Shown one piece after another: positions 53,489 through 62,421 of a DNA stretch of 64,000 nucleotides (position 1 is the stretch's first letter; each line of letters opens with the position of its first letter). A program made the translations under genes and the position numbers. Source of the stretch: Chitinivorax tropicus (GTDB lineage Bacteria > Pseudomonadota > Gammaproteobacteria > Burkholderiales > SCOH01); NCBI RefSeq assembly GCF_014202905.1, contig NZ_JACHHY010000001.1, positions 62,001-126,000 on the forward strand. Reading direction: 5' to 3'. The notes under the pieces are model-generated. The model saw nothing but the letters and a program-made list of their open reading frames with translations. It ran no database searches and was not told the origin of the DNA.

Positions 53489-53930
53489 GATCTCAGATCA
53501 ATTGATATGGCAAACCGCCTGAAAATGCGCTTTTCCATATGCCAGATCGGGAAAATCACCACCGCAGCCAGCCGCCGGGTGACCAGCGCCAGAGTGGGTT
53601 CCCGCCTTTAGCATAATTCACTGCACCCCTATCGTGCCAGTGTTGCCTGCATGTCAAAAAAATGCAAAAACATATGGATTTCCAAATTTTACCCAAATCG
53701 CAGGTATTTTTGCGCACATACAAAACAGACTACCTTGCATGCCAATGGCTTAGCGACACCTCGTCCAAGTATTTGACATATCCAGATTCGGATGCGGCAT
53801 TGCAACATTTTGTCGCTTTCTCCCCCTATCTCCACCCCAGGCAAAGTGCTAAGATTCGACGCCACTTTTGGGCGCTGATTCTGCCATGCTTTATATGGAT
53901 GCAGCGCGCATGACACAAGGAGGAGTATTT
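53489..53930. other. Gap of about 440 bases before kup without a supported gene
   Basis: This stretch separates the divergent parA and kup genes and must hold both promoters. It is locally AT-rich (A and T runs around 53650-53710, and a TTGACA hexamer at 53773). I see no gene, no RNA and no strong repeat. Confidence 0.5.
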
Positions 53931-55811
53931 ATGCAGGTGGGTGTGCAAAAAGGCAGCCAGGCTGGACTGATCATAGGTGCAATCGGCGTGGTGTACGGCG
54001 ATATTGGCACCAGCCCCCTTTACACAATGAAGGAGTGCTTCACCGGCCCCCACGCGTTATCACCCACCCCCGGCAACATTCTGGGGGTGTTGTCTTTGAT
54101 CTTCTGGGCACTGCTGATCATCGTGTCCTTGAAATACGTCGTTTTCATCATGCGAGCGGACAACCAAGGGGAAGGTGGCTCGATGGCCTTGATGGCGCTG
54201 GCACAACGTTGCCTGCGTGATGATCAAGGTCGGGCGCGCTGGCTGCTGATGCTGGCTGGCATCTTTGGTACGTCGCTGTTTTTTGGAGATGGCATGATCA
54301 CCCCGGCGATCTCGGTGCTGTCAGCGGTGGAGGGTCTGGGCGTCATCTCACCGACGCTGCATGGCTACATCATCCCGATCACCTTGGTGGTGTTGGTCAT
54401 CCTGTTCACCGTGCAGCGGCATGGCACCGCCAGTGTCGGCAAGGCGTTCGGCCCGATCATGGTGATCTGGTTCATCAGCCTAGGCGGCATGGGCTTGGTC
54501 AGCATCATCCAGGCACCAGACGTGCTTACGGCGCTGAACCCCTTCTTTGCCATCCATTTCTTTACCTCACACCCCTGGCATTCCTTTGTCACGCTGGGTG
54601 CCGTGGTGCTGGCCCTTACTGGTGCCGAGGCTTTATATGCAGACATGGGCCACTTCGGCAAGTCAGCCATCCGCCGTGCATGGTTCTGCTTTGTGCTGCC
54701 GGCATTGCTGCTCAATTACTTTGGCCAGGGGGCTTTGTTGATCCATACGCCCGAGGCGGTGCAAAACCCGTTCTATCTGCTGGCACCCAAATGGGCACAG
54801 ATTCCTTTGGTGGCGCTGGCAACGGCAGCCACGGTAATCGCTTCCCAGGCGGTCATCTCCGGCGCCTTCTCGCTGACCCGCCAGGCGGTGCAGCTGGGCT
54901 ATCTACCCCGCCTGGAGATCTTGCACACCTCAGAGCGTGAAATTGGCCAGATCTATATCCCCGCAGTCAACTGGCTGTTGTTCGGCATCGTCATCTGCTT
55001 GGTGCTGGGCTTCAAATCCTCCAGCAATCTGGCCGCTGCCTACGGCATGACTGCATGTGGCATGATGGTCATCACCACCTGTATGGCCTTCATTGTCGCC
55101 CGCCGTGTCTGGGGCTGGAGCAAACCCGCCTTGTTCCTCGCCTTCAGCGGGCTGCTGATCGTAGATCTCACATTCTTTGCCTCCAATGCGTTGAAATTCT
55201 TCCAAGGTGGCTGGTTCCCATTCACCATGGGCATGCTGCTGTTCATTCTGCTGACCACCTGGAAGCGGGGGCGGCAGATCCTTGCTGAGCGCCTGTCTGC
55301 CGATGCCCTGCCCCTGGCCAGCTTCGTCGAGGCGATTGAGGCACACCCACCGACACGGGTTCAAGGTACAGCGGTGTTCATGACCTCCAGCCAGGAAGGC
55401 GTACCGCACGCACTTCTGCACAACCTCAAGCACAACAAGGTGTTGCATGAACGCATCGTATTGGTGACGGTCTCGACTGAGGACATCCCATTCGTACCCG
55501 ACATCGATCGCGTGCAGGTCAAGCAGATCGGCCAGAGCTTCTTCACCGTCCAGGCTGCCTATGGATTCAAGGAAGAGCCGAATATCGACGAGATCCTGGA
55601 TTCTTGCAGTCAGCAGAATCTGGCATTCGACATGATGGACACCTCGTTCTTCCTGTCCCGCGAGACGTTGATCCCAAGTGAAATGCCGGGCATGGCACTC
55701 TGGCGGGAAAAACTGTTCACCATCATGTCGCGCAATGCCATGCGCGCCACGGATTTCTTCAAGATCCCGACCAATCGTGTCGTTGAGCTAGGGACTCAGG
55801 TCGAAATCTGA
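53931..55811 (+). CDS. kup: Kup-type potassium uptake protein
   Basis: A 626-residue potassium/proton symporter. About twelve membrane helices (15-440) begin with the family hallmark GVVYGDIGTSPLY, followed by GEGGSMALMAL and LFFGDGMITPAISVLSAVEG. A soluble C-terminal domain follows (about 440-626). A very good ribosome site (AAGGAGGAG) lies 6-7 bases before the ATG at 53931, so upstream in-frame codons from 53868 are not used. It takes up K+ at low affinity and low pH. A bidirectional terminator follows its stop. Confidence 0.96.
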   Translation: MQVGVQKGSQAGLIIGAIGVVYGDIGTSPLYTMKECFTGPHALSPTPGNILGVLSLIFWALLIIVSLKYVVFIMRADNQGEGGSMALMALAQRCLRDDQGRARWLLMLAGIFGTSLFFGDGMITPAISVLSAVEGLGVISPTLHGYIIPITLVVLVILFTVQRHGTASVGKAFGPIMVIWFISLGGMGLVSIIQAPDVLTALNPFFAIHFFTSHPWHSFVTLGAVVLALTGAEALYADMGHFGKSAIRRAWFCFVLPALLLNYFGQGALLIHTPEAVQNPFYLLAPKWAQIPLVALATAATVIASQAVISGAFSLTRQAVQLGYLPRLEILHTSEREIGQIYIPAVNWLLFGIVICLVLGFKSSSNLAAAYGMTACGMMVITTCMAFIVARRVWGWSKPALFLAFSGLLIVDLTFFASNALKFFQGGWFPFTMGMLLFILLTTWKRGRQILAERLSADALPLASFVEAIEAHPPTRVQGTAVFMTSSQEGVPHALLHNLKHNKVLHERIVLVTVSTEDIPFVPDIDRVQVKQIGQSFFTVQAAYGFKEEPNIDEILDSCSQQNLAFDMMDTSFFLSRETLIPSEMPGMALWREKLFTIMSRNAMRATDFFKIPTNRVVELGTQVEI

Positions 55812-55830
55812 TTACCCCATCTGGCATGCA

Positions 55831-55859
55831 AAAACGCCTCGCATCTGCGAGGCGTTTTC
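55831..55859. terminator. Bidirectional terminator between kup and nemA
   Basis: Hairpin AAAACGCCTCGCA ... TGCGAGGCGTTTT with a stem of 11 or more base pairs and T runs on both strands. It lies between the convergent kup and nemA genes. Confidence 0.9.
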
Positions 55860-55918
55860 ATATAGCCTATCGGCATGGTTGACAAAATCCCCCACGCCAC
55901 AGGCAACAAGCCCGACAA

Positions 55919-57040
55919 TCAGACCGTGGCAGCGGCCTGGCTGGTCAGGAATGGGTAATCGGTATAGCCCTGTTCCTCACCACCATAGAAGGTACTGGCA
56001 TCGGGTTCATTCAATACCGCCCCGGCGGCAAAACGCGCAACCAGATCCGGGTTGGCGATATACAGGCGCCCAAAGGCCACGCCATCGGCTACGCCAGCGC
56101 TGACCAGTTTGTCTGCGGAATCCGCCTGATACCCGCCACAGTAGAGAATCACGCCTTGGAAAGCCTGCCGGATCGACTCGCGGAAGCCTGCGGGGTAATT
56201 CGGCCCATTGGTCCAGGTGGGCTCATTGAAATGCAGGTAGGCAATCTTGCGCTGATTGAGTTGATCTGCAAGATACAAGGCCATTTCAGCAGGCTCGGTA
56301 TCGTCGATGTCACCAAATAGCCCCCATGGCGACAAACGCACCCCGATCCGATCAGCCCCCATTTCCGCAATGGCCGCATCCACCACTTCCAGCAGGAAGC
56401 GAGCACGGTTTTCGATGGTGCCCCCATACTGATCTTGTCGCTGATTGGTGCCGGTTGCCAGGAACTGATTGAGCAGATAGCCATTGGCCGCGTGGATTTC
56501 TACCAAGTCGAAGCCCGCTTGTTTGGATCGGCGTGTCGAATCGGCGTATTGCTTAACGATATGTCCGATCTCCTCCGTCGATAAGGCTCTGGGTAGATCG
56601 CATGGAACGTTTGCCGGGGTGCCATCCGGCAGAACCACAAAGCTCATGCTGTTGGGTGCCTGAATGGCTGATGGCGCAACAGGTTGCGCCTGCCCTGGTT
56701 GCAACAGATGATGTGAGATCCGACCGACGTGCCACAACTGCATGGCAATCTTGCCACCTGCGCCATGCGCCGCTTCGACCACGGATTGCCATCCTGCTTG
56801 CTGGGCGTCGGTATAGATGCCTGGCGTCCAGGCATAGCCCTGGCCTTGCTGGGAAATCTGGGTAGCTTCGGTGATGATCAGACCAGCACTGGCGCGTTGC
56901 CGGTAATATTCCACATTCAGCGCACGCGGAACATCACCAGGCTGGCCAGCACGCGAGCGGGTCAAGGGTGCCATGATGATGCGATTGGCCAGTGTCACGG
57001 CACCAACGCGGATCGGAGAGAACAGGACAGATTGTTTCAT
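55919..57040 (-). CDS. nemA: Old Yellow Enzyme family alkene reductase
   Basis: A 373-residue FMN-dependent NADPH oxidoreductase, a TIM barrel. Motifs include LANRIIMAPLTRSRAGQPG at the start, QLWHVGRISH (about 98-107) and VEIHAANGYLLNQFL (about 180-194) with the catalytic/ligand His and Asn pair. It is closest to NemA-type reductases that act on N-ethylmaleimide, enones, nitro esters and electrophilic quinones. GAGGTG precedes the ATG. The promoter region carries an operator TAGACCAGTCGTCTA identical in type to the one before the TetR gene upstream. Confidence 0.93.
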   Translation of the reverse strand: MKQSVLFSPIRVGAVTLANRIIMAPLTRSRAGQPGDVPRALNVEYYRQRASAGLIITEATQISQQGQGYAWTPGIYTDAQQAGWQSVVEAAHGAGGKIAMQLWHVGRISHHLLQPGQAQPVAPSAIQAPNSMSFVVLPDGTPANVPCDLPRALSTEEIGHIVKQYADSTRRSKQAGFDLVEIHAANGYLLNQFLATGTNQRQDQYGGTIENRARFLLEVVDAAIAEMGADRIGVRLSPWGLFGDIDDTEPAEMALYLADQLNQRKIAYLHFNEPTWTNGPNYPAGFRESIRQAFQGVILYCGGYQADSADKLVSAGVADGVAFGRLYIANPDLVARFAAGAVLNEPDASTFYGGEEQGYTDYPFLTSQAAATV

Positions 57041-57056
57041 GTTTCACCTCAAATAT

Positions 57057-57071
57057 TAGACCAGTCGTCTA
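57057..57071. promoter_or_regulatory. NemR-type operator before nemA
   Basis: TAGACCAGTCGTCTA, an inverted repeat TAGAC-N5-GTCTA, ends 17 bases upstream of the nemA ATG. It differs by one base from the site before the TetR-family gene. Confidence 0.78.
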
Positions 57072-57197
57072 TTTTGTGATTTTAAAAAAATGGCAAGACT
57101 GCCAACTTACTCATGATTCATGACACCGCAATGATCCAGACCGGCCTAGCCACCAAGCGCAGGCACAGTCTGATTTGATTCTACGATCTGGTGGTCG

Positions 57198-57833
57198 TCA
57201 GTTGGTTTGGCATGCAGGTGCCTCCCAGACCCTGACATCCATATCCATCCGCCCAAGCAATTGGCGGGTTGCCAGCAAAGCCTGACTGGCGCCCTGGCAG
57301 TCCTTCTGCACCTTGGCCAGCAGACTGGCCCCCAGCCATAACTGATACAGCACATGGGCCAACTGATGAGCAGGCTGTGAAACAGGTATCGAGCCATCCT
57401 GCTGCCCTGCCTGGATACAGCACCCGATATGGTGGATGACGCTTTCCATGCCCAAGCGCAATGCTTCTCGCATCGGCTCTGACAGGTCGGACACCTCGCC
57501 CGCCAACTTGACGGCGAGGCACTGCGCATCCCCCTTGCAGTGATGCAGTTTTGCAAACCACGCATGCCAATAGCGCATCAAACGCTCTGCTGCTGGCAGC
57601 TGCTCATCATTCAGCAATCGGGCGACTTGCTGGCTGTATTCGTCAAAATACCGCTGCAACAGTGCCACCCCAAATTGCTCTTTGGATTTGAAATAATGAT
57701 AAAACGAACCTTTCGGCACTTCTGCCGAGGTCAGGATCTCAGACAGCCCGACTGCTGCAAAGCCTTTCCCCAGGATGATCGATTCGCCAACGCTTAGAAT
57801 ATGATCGCGGGTATCCGCATACTGGGTTCTCAT
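57198..57833 (-). CDS. nemR: TetR-family repressor, NemR-like
   Basis: A 211-residue TetR-family repressor. The N-terminal helix-turn-helix (about 10-55) has SEILTSAEVPKGSFYHYFKSKEQF with the typical KGSFYHYF recognition helix. The C-terminal effector domain has cysteines in HHCKGDAQCLAVKLAGEV, in the region where NemR of E. coli carries its redox-sensitive cysteine, and then SDLSEPMREAL. By analogy it senses electrophiles and hypochlorite and derepresses itself and nemA. The gene precedes nemA on the same strand, 157 bases away. The exact sensing residues are inferred. Confidence 0.88.
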   Translation of the reverse strand: MRTQYADTRDHILSVGESIILGKGFAAVGLSEILTSAEVPKGSFYHYFKSKEQFGVALLQRYFDEYSQQVARLLNDEQLPAAERLMRYWHAWFAKLHHCKGDAQCLAVKLAGEVSDLSEPMREALRLGMESVIHHIGCCIQAGQQDGSIPVSQPAHQLAHVLYQLWLGASLLAKVQKDCQGASQALLATRQLLGRMDMDVRVWEAPACQTN

Positions 57834-57931
57834 CACACGCCCTACCAATAAACAACAAACCGCACGACAGCTTGCTCGCTATCGCGACTCAAGGCCATTT
57901 TGCACTTTCCAGTGAACACTTTACCACCAAC

Positions 57932-57946
57932 TAGACCGGTCGTCTA
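57932..57946. promoter_or_regulatory. NemR-type operator before the TetR-family gene
   Basis: TAGACCGGTCGTCTA, an inverted repeat TAGAC-N5-GTCTA, about 98 bases upstream of the repressor ATG. One base differs from the site before nemA. It implies autoregulation. Confidence 0.78.
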
Positions 57947-58043
57947 TAAAAATATCGCCCGCCGAAAATGTGCTGCACGCCAGGTGCCGACAGCATGAAA
58001 ACAGATGCATTACGCACGTGTTTCCATGCTGCGCCCGCCACGC

Positions 58044-58847
58044 TTACTTGGTGATTTTGAAAGTCCGTGCGACCGGCACAGGTGACGCAGGCCCGAAGTA
58101 ACGGTCATAGATCGCAGCCGCCTCGCCCGACTTCTCCAGATCCAGCAATGCCGTATTGACCTGCTCGACCAACTTCTTGTCACCTTTTCGCATGCCTACT
58201 GCGTAGACTTCTACTTCCAATGGCACATCAGGCACTTCGAAATCCGCCTTATTCGGCAATTTGGACAGATTCCGCAGCAACGAGCCTTCACTGCCACATG
58301 TGGCTTCGCAACGCCCCTCACCGATGGCTTTGAACACCTCTGCCGTATCGGGCTGCGAGCTGTCGATTTTCACCGAGGCCGACAAGCGGCGCAGATACTG
58401 GGCGTTGGATGAGCCCGCCGGCACGCAGACCGATAGGCTGTCGAGCTGAGCGACATCCTTGAACCCGACTTTTTTCTTCACCAGCAGTTTCTGAGTAGCC
58501 AGGAAGTAGCCCAGGCTGAATTCGATCTCGCGCATGCGCTCTGCTGTCTTTGCCAGGGTCGCCAATACCAGATCGACACGCCCATCTTTCAGTACATTGA
58601 TCCGATCTGCTGGGTCAACCGTCTTGAACACCGGCTTCAAACCCAGCTTCTGTGCAATATGTTGTCCGAATTCAACATCATAGCCCCAGACAGTGCCCCG
58701 CCCCTTGTCGAAAAAACCAAACGGTGGAGAACTATCCCGCACCCCAATGACGATCTCACCCTTCTTTTCTATCTTTTCCCAATCACCGGCTTGTACCGCA
58801 CCAGCAAGCAACATCCCCAACAACATGACACCATAGCGCTTCTTCAT
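58044..58847 (-). CDS. Amino-acid ABC transporter substrate-binding protein
   Basis: A 267-residue periplasmic binding protein of family 3. Signal peptide (1 to about 21, ending VQA). Then the family start EKIEKKGEIVIGVRDSSPPFGF, the ligand segment DPADRINVLKDGRVDLVLATLAKTAERMREI and VCVPAGSSNAQYL. It resembles glutamate/aspartate-binding GltI-type proteins. GGAGAG precedes the ATG at 58847; a longer open frame to 59006 lacks an export signal. There is no permease or ATPase gene beside it, so it is an orphan component or one with a remote partner. Confidence 0.9.
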   Translation of the reverse strand: MKKRYGVMLLGMLLAGAVQAGDWEKIEKKGEIVIGVRDSSPPFGFFDKGRGTVWGYDVEFGQHIAQKLGLKPVFKTVDPADRINVLKDGRVDLVLATLAKTAERMREIEFSLGYFLATQKLLVKKKVGFKDVAQLDSLSVCVPAGSSNAQYLRRLSASVKIDSSQPDTAEVFKAIGEGRCEATCGSEGSLLRNLSKLPNKADFEVPDVPLEVEVYAVGMRKGDKKLVEQVNTALLDLEKSGEAAAIYDRYFGPASPVPVARTFKITK

Positions 58848-59205
58848 TGACTCTCCAAAACATGAAATCGGCAATTGGCCAATCGGATGTGGCAAAACAA
58901 CAAGCAAGAACGACCCCCACACTGAACTGTGGCTTGTCCGGCATCCATTCATGCAGCCAATTGCTTCTGTTGGTACCGCCATGTATGGAGCGGCGCTCTC
59001 CGGCACCTACCCCACCTGTTTCCTTCGCTTTCGCCTCTATTTCATGTAGCCAAAACAGGCTGTGTATCTTGTGATTGTCGAGCTGTAATTATTAGATGCT
59101 GCAGAAATCGTTAATTGGGCTATACGTCACCCAAAGGCAACCTCGATGGACTGAATGCGCGCAGATAAGCTGTCATCCTGCGCTGATGCAGCCACGGCTC
59201 ACCCT

Positions 59206-59631
59206 TTAGCGGACCAATAGCACAGGGCAGGGGCTGACATGCAAAATCTTGGTGGCCACCGAGCCCATCAGCATGCTGCTGAATGAGCCAACCCCTTGCG
59301 CGCCCAACACCATCTCGCTACAGCCTTGCTCCTTCACATATTCAAGCAAGGATTGCTCGGGGCGGCCCACCCGCACCTTGGCGACATAAGGCACGCCGGC
59401 GGCGGCCACCTTCTGCACAGCCTCGGCAAGTGCTCGGTCGCCTTCCTCCTGGTGATATTGTTTGATTTGGGCGGCATCGATGAAACTGGCCACCTCGCCG
59501 TGCAAGGGGTATTGCACATTCACCAGATGCAGCTCTGCACCGCTTTTCAAGTCTGCCACACGGGCCAAAATGGCATCCAGCGCTCTCAAGGCACTGGCTG
59601 ACCCATCGACCGCCACTAGAATTTTATGCAT
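59206..59631 (-). CDS. Universal stress protein (UspA family, ATP-binding type)
   Basis: A 141-residue single-domain Usp. It begins HKILVAVDGSASALRALD and carries the ATP-binding signature G-2x-G-9x-G(S): GAQG, then GS, in VLGAQGVGSFSSMLMGSVA, followed by SPCPVLLV. It is thus the nucleotide-binding MJ0577 type. The ATG at 59631 is preferred to a TTG at 59637. It stands alone; regulation is not visible. Confidence 0.93.
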   Translation of the reverse strand: MHKILVAVDGSASALRALDAILARVADLKSGAELHLVNVQYPLHGEVASFIDAAQIKQYHQEEGDRALAEAVQKVAAAGVPYVAKVRVGRPEQSLLEYVKEQGCSEMVLGAQGVGSFSSMLMGSVATKILHVSPCPVLLVR

Positions 59632-59708
59632 TGTCAATTACCTATACATGAATCGGGGGTTTCTGGCCAATTGTGCCGATACACCCAAACGACTGGCCGT
59701 CTTGTCAG

Positions 59709-60410
59709 TCAAGCAGCGACCTTGCCTTGTGATTTGAGGGTACGGGCGGCCAGCCATTTACCGATCACCACCACCAACGCGGCACCCGTTCCACACAGCA
59801 CCCATTTCCATAAGGGCGAGGCATCGTGGATCAAGGATTTGAATGCCACATCCGTCGCCACCATGTCACCGGCGATCCAGCCCAGTAATGCACCGCCCAA
59901 CACCACCACGACAGGAAAGCGGTCCATCAGCTTCATGACCAGCTTGCTGCCCCATACGATGATGGGCACGCTCAATGCCAAGCCAAATACAATCAGACCC
60001 ATGCTGTCGTTCGAGGCGCCGGCAATCGCGATCACATTGTCCAGGCTCATGACGGCATCAGCGATGATGATAGTCTTGATCGCGCTGAACAGTGTCGTGC
60101 CACCATCGATCTCATGGCCACCGTCTTCAGGCTCCGGCTGAAGCAATTTGACACCGATCCACAACAGCATGGCTGCCCCAGCCAGCTTGAGATAAGGGAT
60201 CTGCAACAGCGTGATGGCAAAGAAAATCAGGACGACGCGCAGCAAAATGGCACCGAACACCCCCCAGAAAATACCCTTTCTGCGCAATTCATCCGGAAGC
60301 TTACGACAAGCCAACGCAATCACGACGGCATTATCCCCGCCCAATACAACGTCAATGGCCACGATCTGCAACAACGCCATCCAGAACTGTGGCGAGGTGA
60401 TATCCATCAT
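59709..60410 (-). CDS. TerC-family integral membrane protein
   Basis: A 233-residue membrane protein of the TerC/Alx/YjbE family with about seven helices. The metal-site motifs are VVLGGDNAVVIAL near residue 20-30 and ADAVMSLDNVIAIAGAS near residue 118-134. Family members export manganese or metallate secreted proteins. Two perfect hairpins lie in the leader upstream of its start. The start could be 60410 or 60407. Confidence 0.92.
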   Translation of the reverse strand: MMDITSPQFWMALLQIVAIDVVLGGDNAVVIALACRKLPDELRRKGIFWGVFGAILLRVVLIFFAITLLQIPYLKLAGAAMLLWIGVKLLQPEPEDGGHEIDGGTTLFSAIKTIIIADAVMSLDNVIAIAGASNDSMGLIVFGLALSVPIIVWGSKLVMKLMDRFPVVVVLGGALLGWIAGDMVATDVAFKSLIHDASPLWKWVLCGTGAALVVVIGKWLAARTLKSQGKVAA

Positions 60411-60436
60411 ATTCAAACACTTCCCTCTCAAATCAA

Positions 60437-60468
60437 TCAGGCTGGCGTGTTGGCATCAACCAGCCTGA
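60437..60468. promoter_or_regulatory. Hairpin 1 in the terC leader
   Basis: A perfect 9-base-pair inverted repeat, TCAGGCTGG ... CCAGCCTGA, with a 14-base loop, about 30 bases upstream of the terC start. There is no T run after it on the minus strand, so it is not a simple terminator. Confidence 0.6.
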
Positions 60469-60479
60469 CAATACACGGT

Positions 60480-60498
60480 CATGACCACTTCGGTCATG
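60480..60498. promoter_or_regulatory. Hairpin 2 in the terC leader
   Basis: A perfect 7-base-pair inverted repeat, CATGACC, loop ACTTC, GGTCATG, 11 bases from hairpin 1. On the minus strand it precedes hairpin 1. It could be a protein operator or part of a structured 5' leader. Confidence 0.55.
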
Positions 60499-60725
60499 TG
60501 GGGTCGCATTTTAACCTGCCCGGCACGCAACCGTGATAGAAGAATTCAAGGCATACGCAATGAATCCCGCCATTTTCCCTTTTGAAGCAGATAGCTGCCG
60601 ACCACCATGACGCTGACAATGCAATTCCGCATATATTGAACAACACCGCCCATTTACTGATCAAATCGGTTACAACGCCCGCCCAGCGGGGATTGCGATA
60701 CACTTTTCCAATTTGACTAGGCGGG

Positions 60726-61307
60726 ATGACTTTGAGAATGGACACCATCAAGCGATGCGACTGGGTCAACGACAGCGTGCTATATCAGCGCTACCATGAC
60801 GAAGAATGGGGCATACCTGTCCATGATGATCGGACATTGTTCGAGTATCTGATTCTGGAAGGCGCCCAAGCGGGGCTGTCGTGGATTACGATTCTCAACA
60901 AACGGGCACACTATCGGACCGTCTATGATCAGTTCGATGCAGAAAGAATTGCCCGCTATGACGAAGCAAAACAAGCCGCCCTGCTTGCAGACCCAGGCAT
61001 CGTCCGGAACCGACTGAAAGTCGCCGCCTCCATTGCCAACGCCCAAGCCTTTTTAACGGTACAGGCGCAGTTCGGCAGTTTCGATGCCTATATCTGGCAA
61101 TTCATCGGTGGACAACCCCGGGTGAACACCTGGTCATCACTCAAGGAAGTCCCCGCAAAGACGATCGAATCCGACGCGATGAGCAAAGACCTCGCCAAGC
61201 GTGGATTCAAATTCGTCGGCAGCACGATCTGCTACGCATTCATGCAGGCAACGGGGATGGTCAACGACCACACCCTCAACTGCCATTGCCATCCATCCAA
61301 TAGGTGA
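60726..61307 (+). CDS. tag: DNA-3-methyladenine glycosylase I
   Basis: A 193-residue base-excision repair enzyme that removes 3-methyladenine from DNA. The start of the fold is RCDWVNDSVLYQRYHDEEWG, with zinc ligands C11 and H24; the other ligands are in the C-terminal HTLNCHCHP. The catalytic Glu is E45 in LILEGAQAGLSW. The motif WSSLKEVPAKT is also family-like. An ATG at 60738 is an alternative start. The gene is convergent with the ADP-ribosylglycohydrolase. Confidence 0.95.
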   Translation: MTLRMDTIKRCDWVNDSVLYQRYHDEEWGIPVHDDRTLFEYLILEGAQAGLSWITILNKRAHYRTVYDQFDAERIARYDEAKQAALLADPGIVRNRLKVAASIANAQAFLTVQAQFGSFDAYIWQFIGGQPRVNTWSSLKEVPAKTIESDAMSKDLAKRGFKFVGSTICYAFMQATGMVNDHTLNCHCHPSNR

Positions 61308-61371
61308 TGGTGCTTTCACCCTCAGATATATTGGATCGCAGTGGCAGAAGGCATTGGTTCGCGTAATAAAG

Positions 61372-62286
61372 TTATTCGCCAACAACAGAGGACAACCGTT
61401 CTGCCACCGCTGCAATCTCCGCGCCCAAGTGCAATCGTTCACGCCAAGCTTCAGGGATGGCCGCCTCTCCATAGAAGGCACCGGCAAGCTGGCCGCAAAT
61501 GGCTGCTGTGGTGTCGGCATCTTCTCCCAGGTTCACGGCTTTCAGCACGGCGGCTGAGAACGAATCAGTGTGGAAGAAGCACCATAGCGCTGCCTCGAGG
61601 CTTTCTACCACATAGCCACTGCCCCTTACTTCCGACTCTGCTTTATATTGCCAATCACCTCGTGCGATTCTGGAAATGGCCGGGGTATAGTAAGTGTGCG
61701 GCACCCCAAATAGCACAGCATCTTTATCAGCTCCCTTCAAAGCCAGCCAAAGCTGACCGGCAAACAACTGACTGGCTTCGATGCATTCTTCAGCTCCGTG
61801 TGTGGTGCGGGTGCAATCTGCGGCAGCTTTCAACAAATTGGGTAGATCATCCCGGTAAAATATTGGCACTGGTGCAAGACGCATCAATGCACCATTGCCA
61901 GCAGATCTAGGGTCTGGTGAACCCTGCAAAGGATTCCCTGTCGCAATGTAACGCTGCAAGGCCGCTGCAACTGTCATACCTACATCAAAACAAACCCCTG
62001 TGCTGCTCAGGTAACCAAAATTCATCCAGTTGCAATACCGATTCATCTGATCAGCAAGATCTATACCTTGTTTACGGATCAGACTTTCTGCAAGGCACAA
62101 TGCCATTGATGTGTCATCGGTCCATTTCCCTGCATCCAGGTCAAATGGACCACCGCCCACCATATCAGTTACCGGCTCAAAAGTACCACGCTCACAGAAT
62201 TCAACAGTCGTTCCCAGAGCATCACCAATTGCCAGCCCTAGCAAACAACCGCGCGCACGATTCTCTTTTTCCAATTGGTTTTCCAT
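61372..62286 (-). CDS. ADP-ribosylglycohydrolase (DraG/ARH family)
   Basis: A 304-residue hydrolase that removes ADP-ribose from proteins or small molecules. The di-magnesium site motifs are complete: GLAIGDALG (about 17-25), GKWTDDTSMALCLAE (about 52-66) and the C-terminal GEDADTTAAICGQLAGA (about 260-276). No ADP-ribosyltransferase such as DraT lies beside it, and no nitrogenase genes are present. The start at 62286 has GGTGGTG upstream. The target is unknown; it may reverse host- or phage-made modifications. Confidence 0.9.
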   Translation of the reverse strand: MENQLEKENRARGCLLGLAIGDALGTTVEFCERGTFEPVTDMVGGGPFDLDAGKWTDDTSMALCLAESLIRKQGIDLADQMNRYCNWMNFGYLSSTGVCFDVGMTVAAALQRYIATGNPLQGSPDPRSAGNGALMRLAPVPIFYRDDLPNLLKAAADCTRTTHGAEECIEASQLFAGQLWLALKGADKDAVLFGVPHTYYTPAISRIARGDWQYKAESEVRGSGYVVESLEAALWCFFHTDSFSAAVLKAVNLGEDADTTAAICGQLAGAFYGEAAIPEAWRERLHLGAEIAAVAERLSSVVGE

Positions 62287-62421
62287 ACACCACCATATTC
62301 CTTCCAATGTTACCCCACCCCTTTGACTGCTTTGCCCACAAAATAATGCTTTTACATCACCCATACCCTGATGAAGTGCCACTCATATATCAAACCTACA
62401 AGTCAAATCAGCAAGGCGGGG

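Noticed and set aside
60411-60560. A yybP-ykoY manganese riboswitch before terC
   Set aside because: The conserved GGGGAGUAG-type and downstream CAUAC-type segments are not present on the minus strand; only two simple hairpins are seen.
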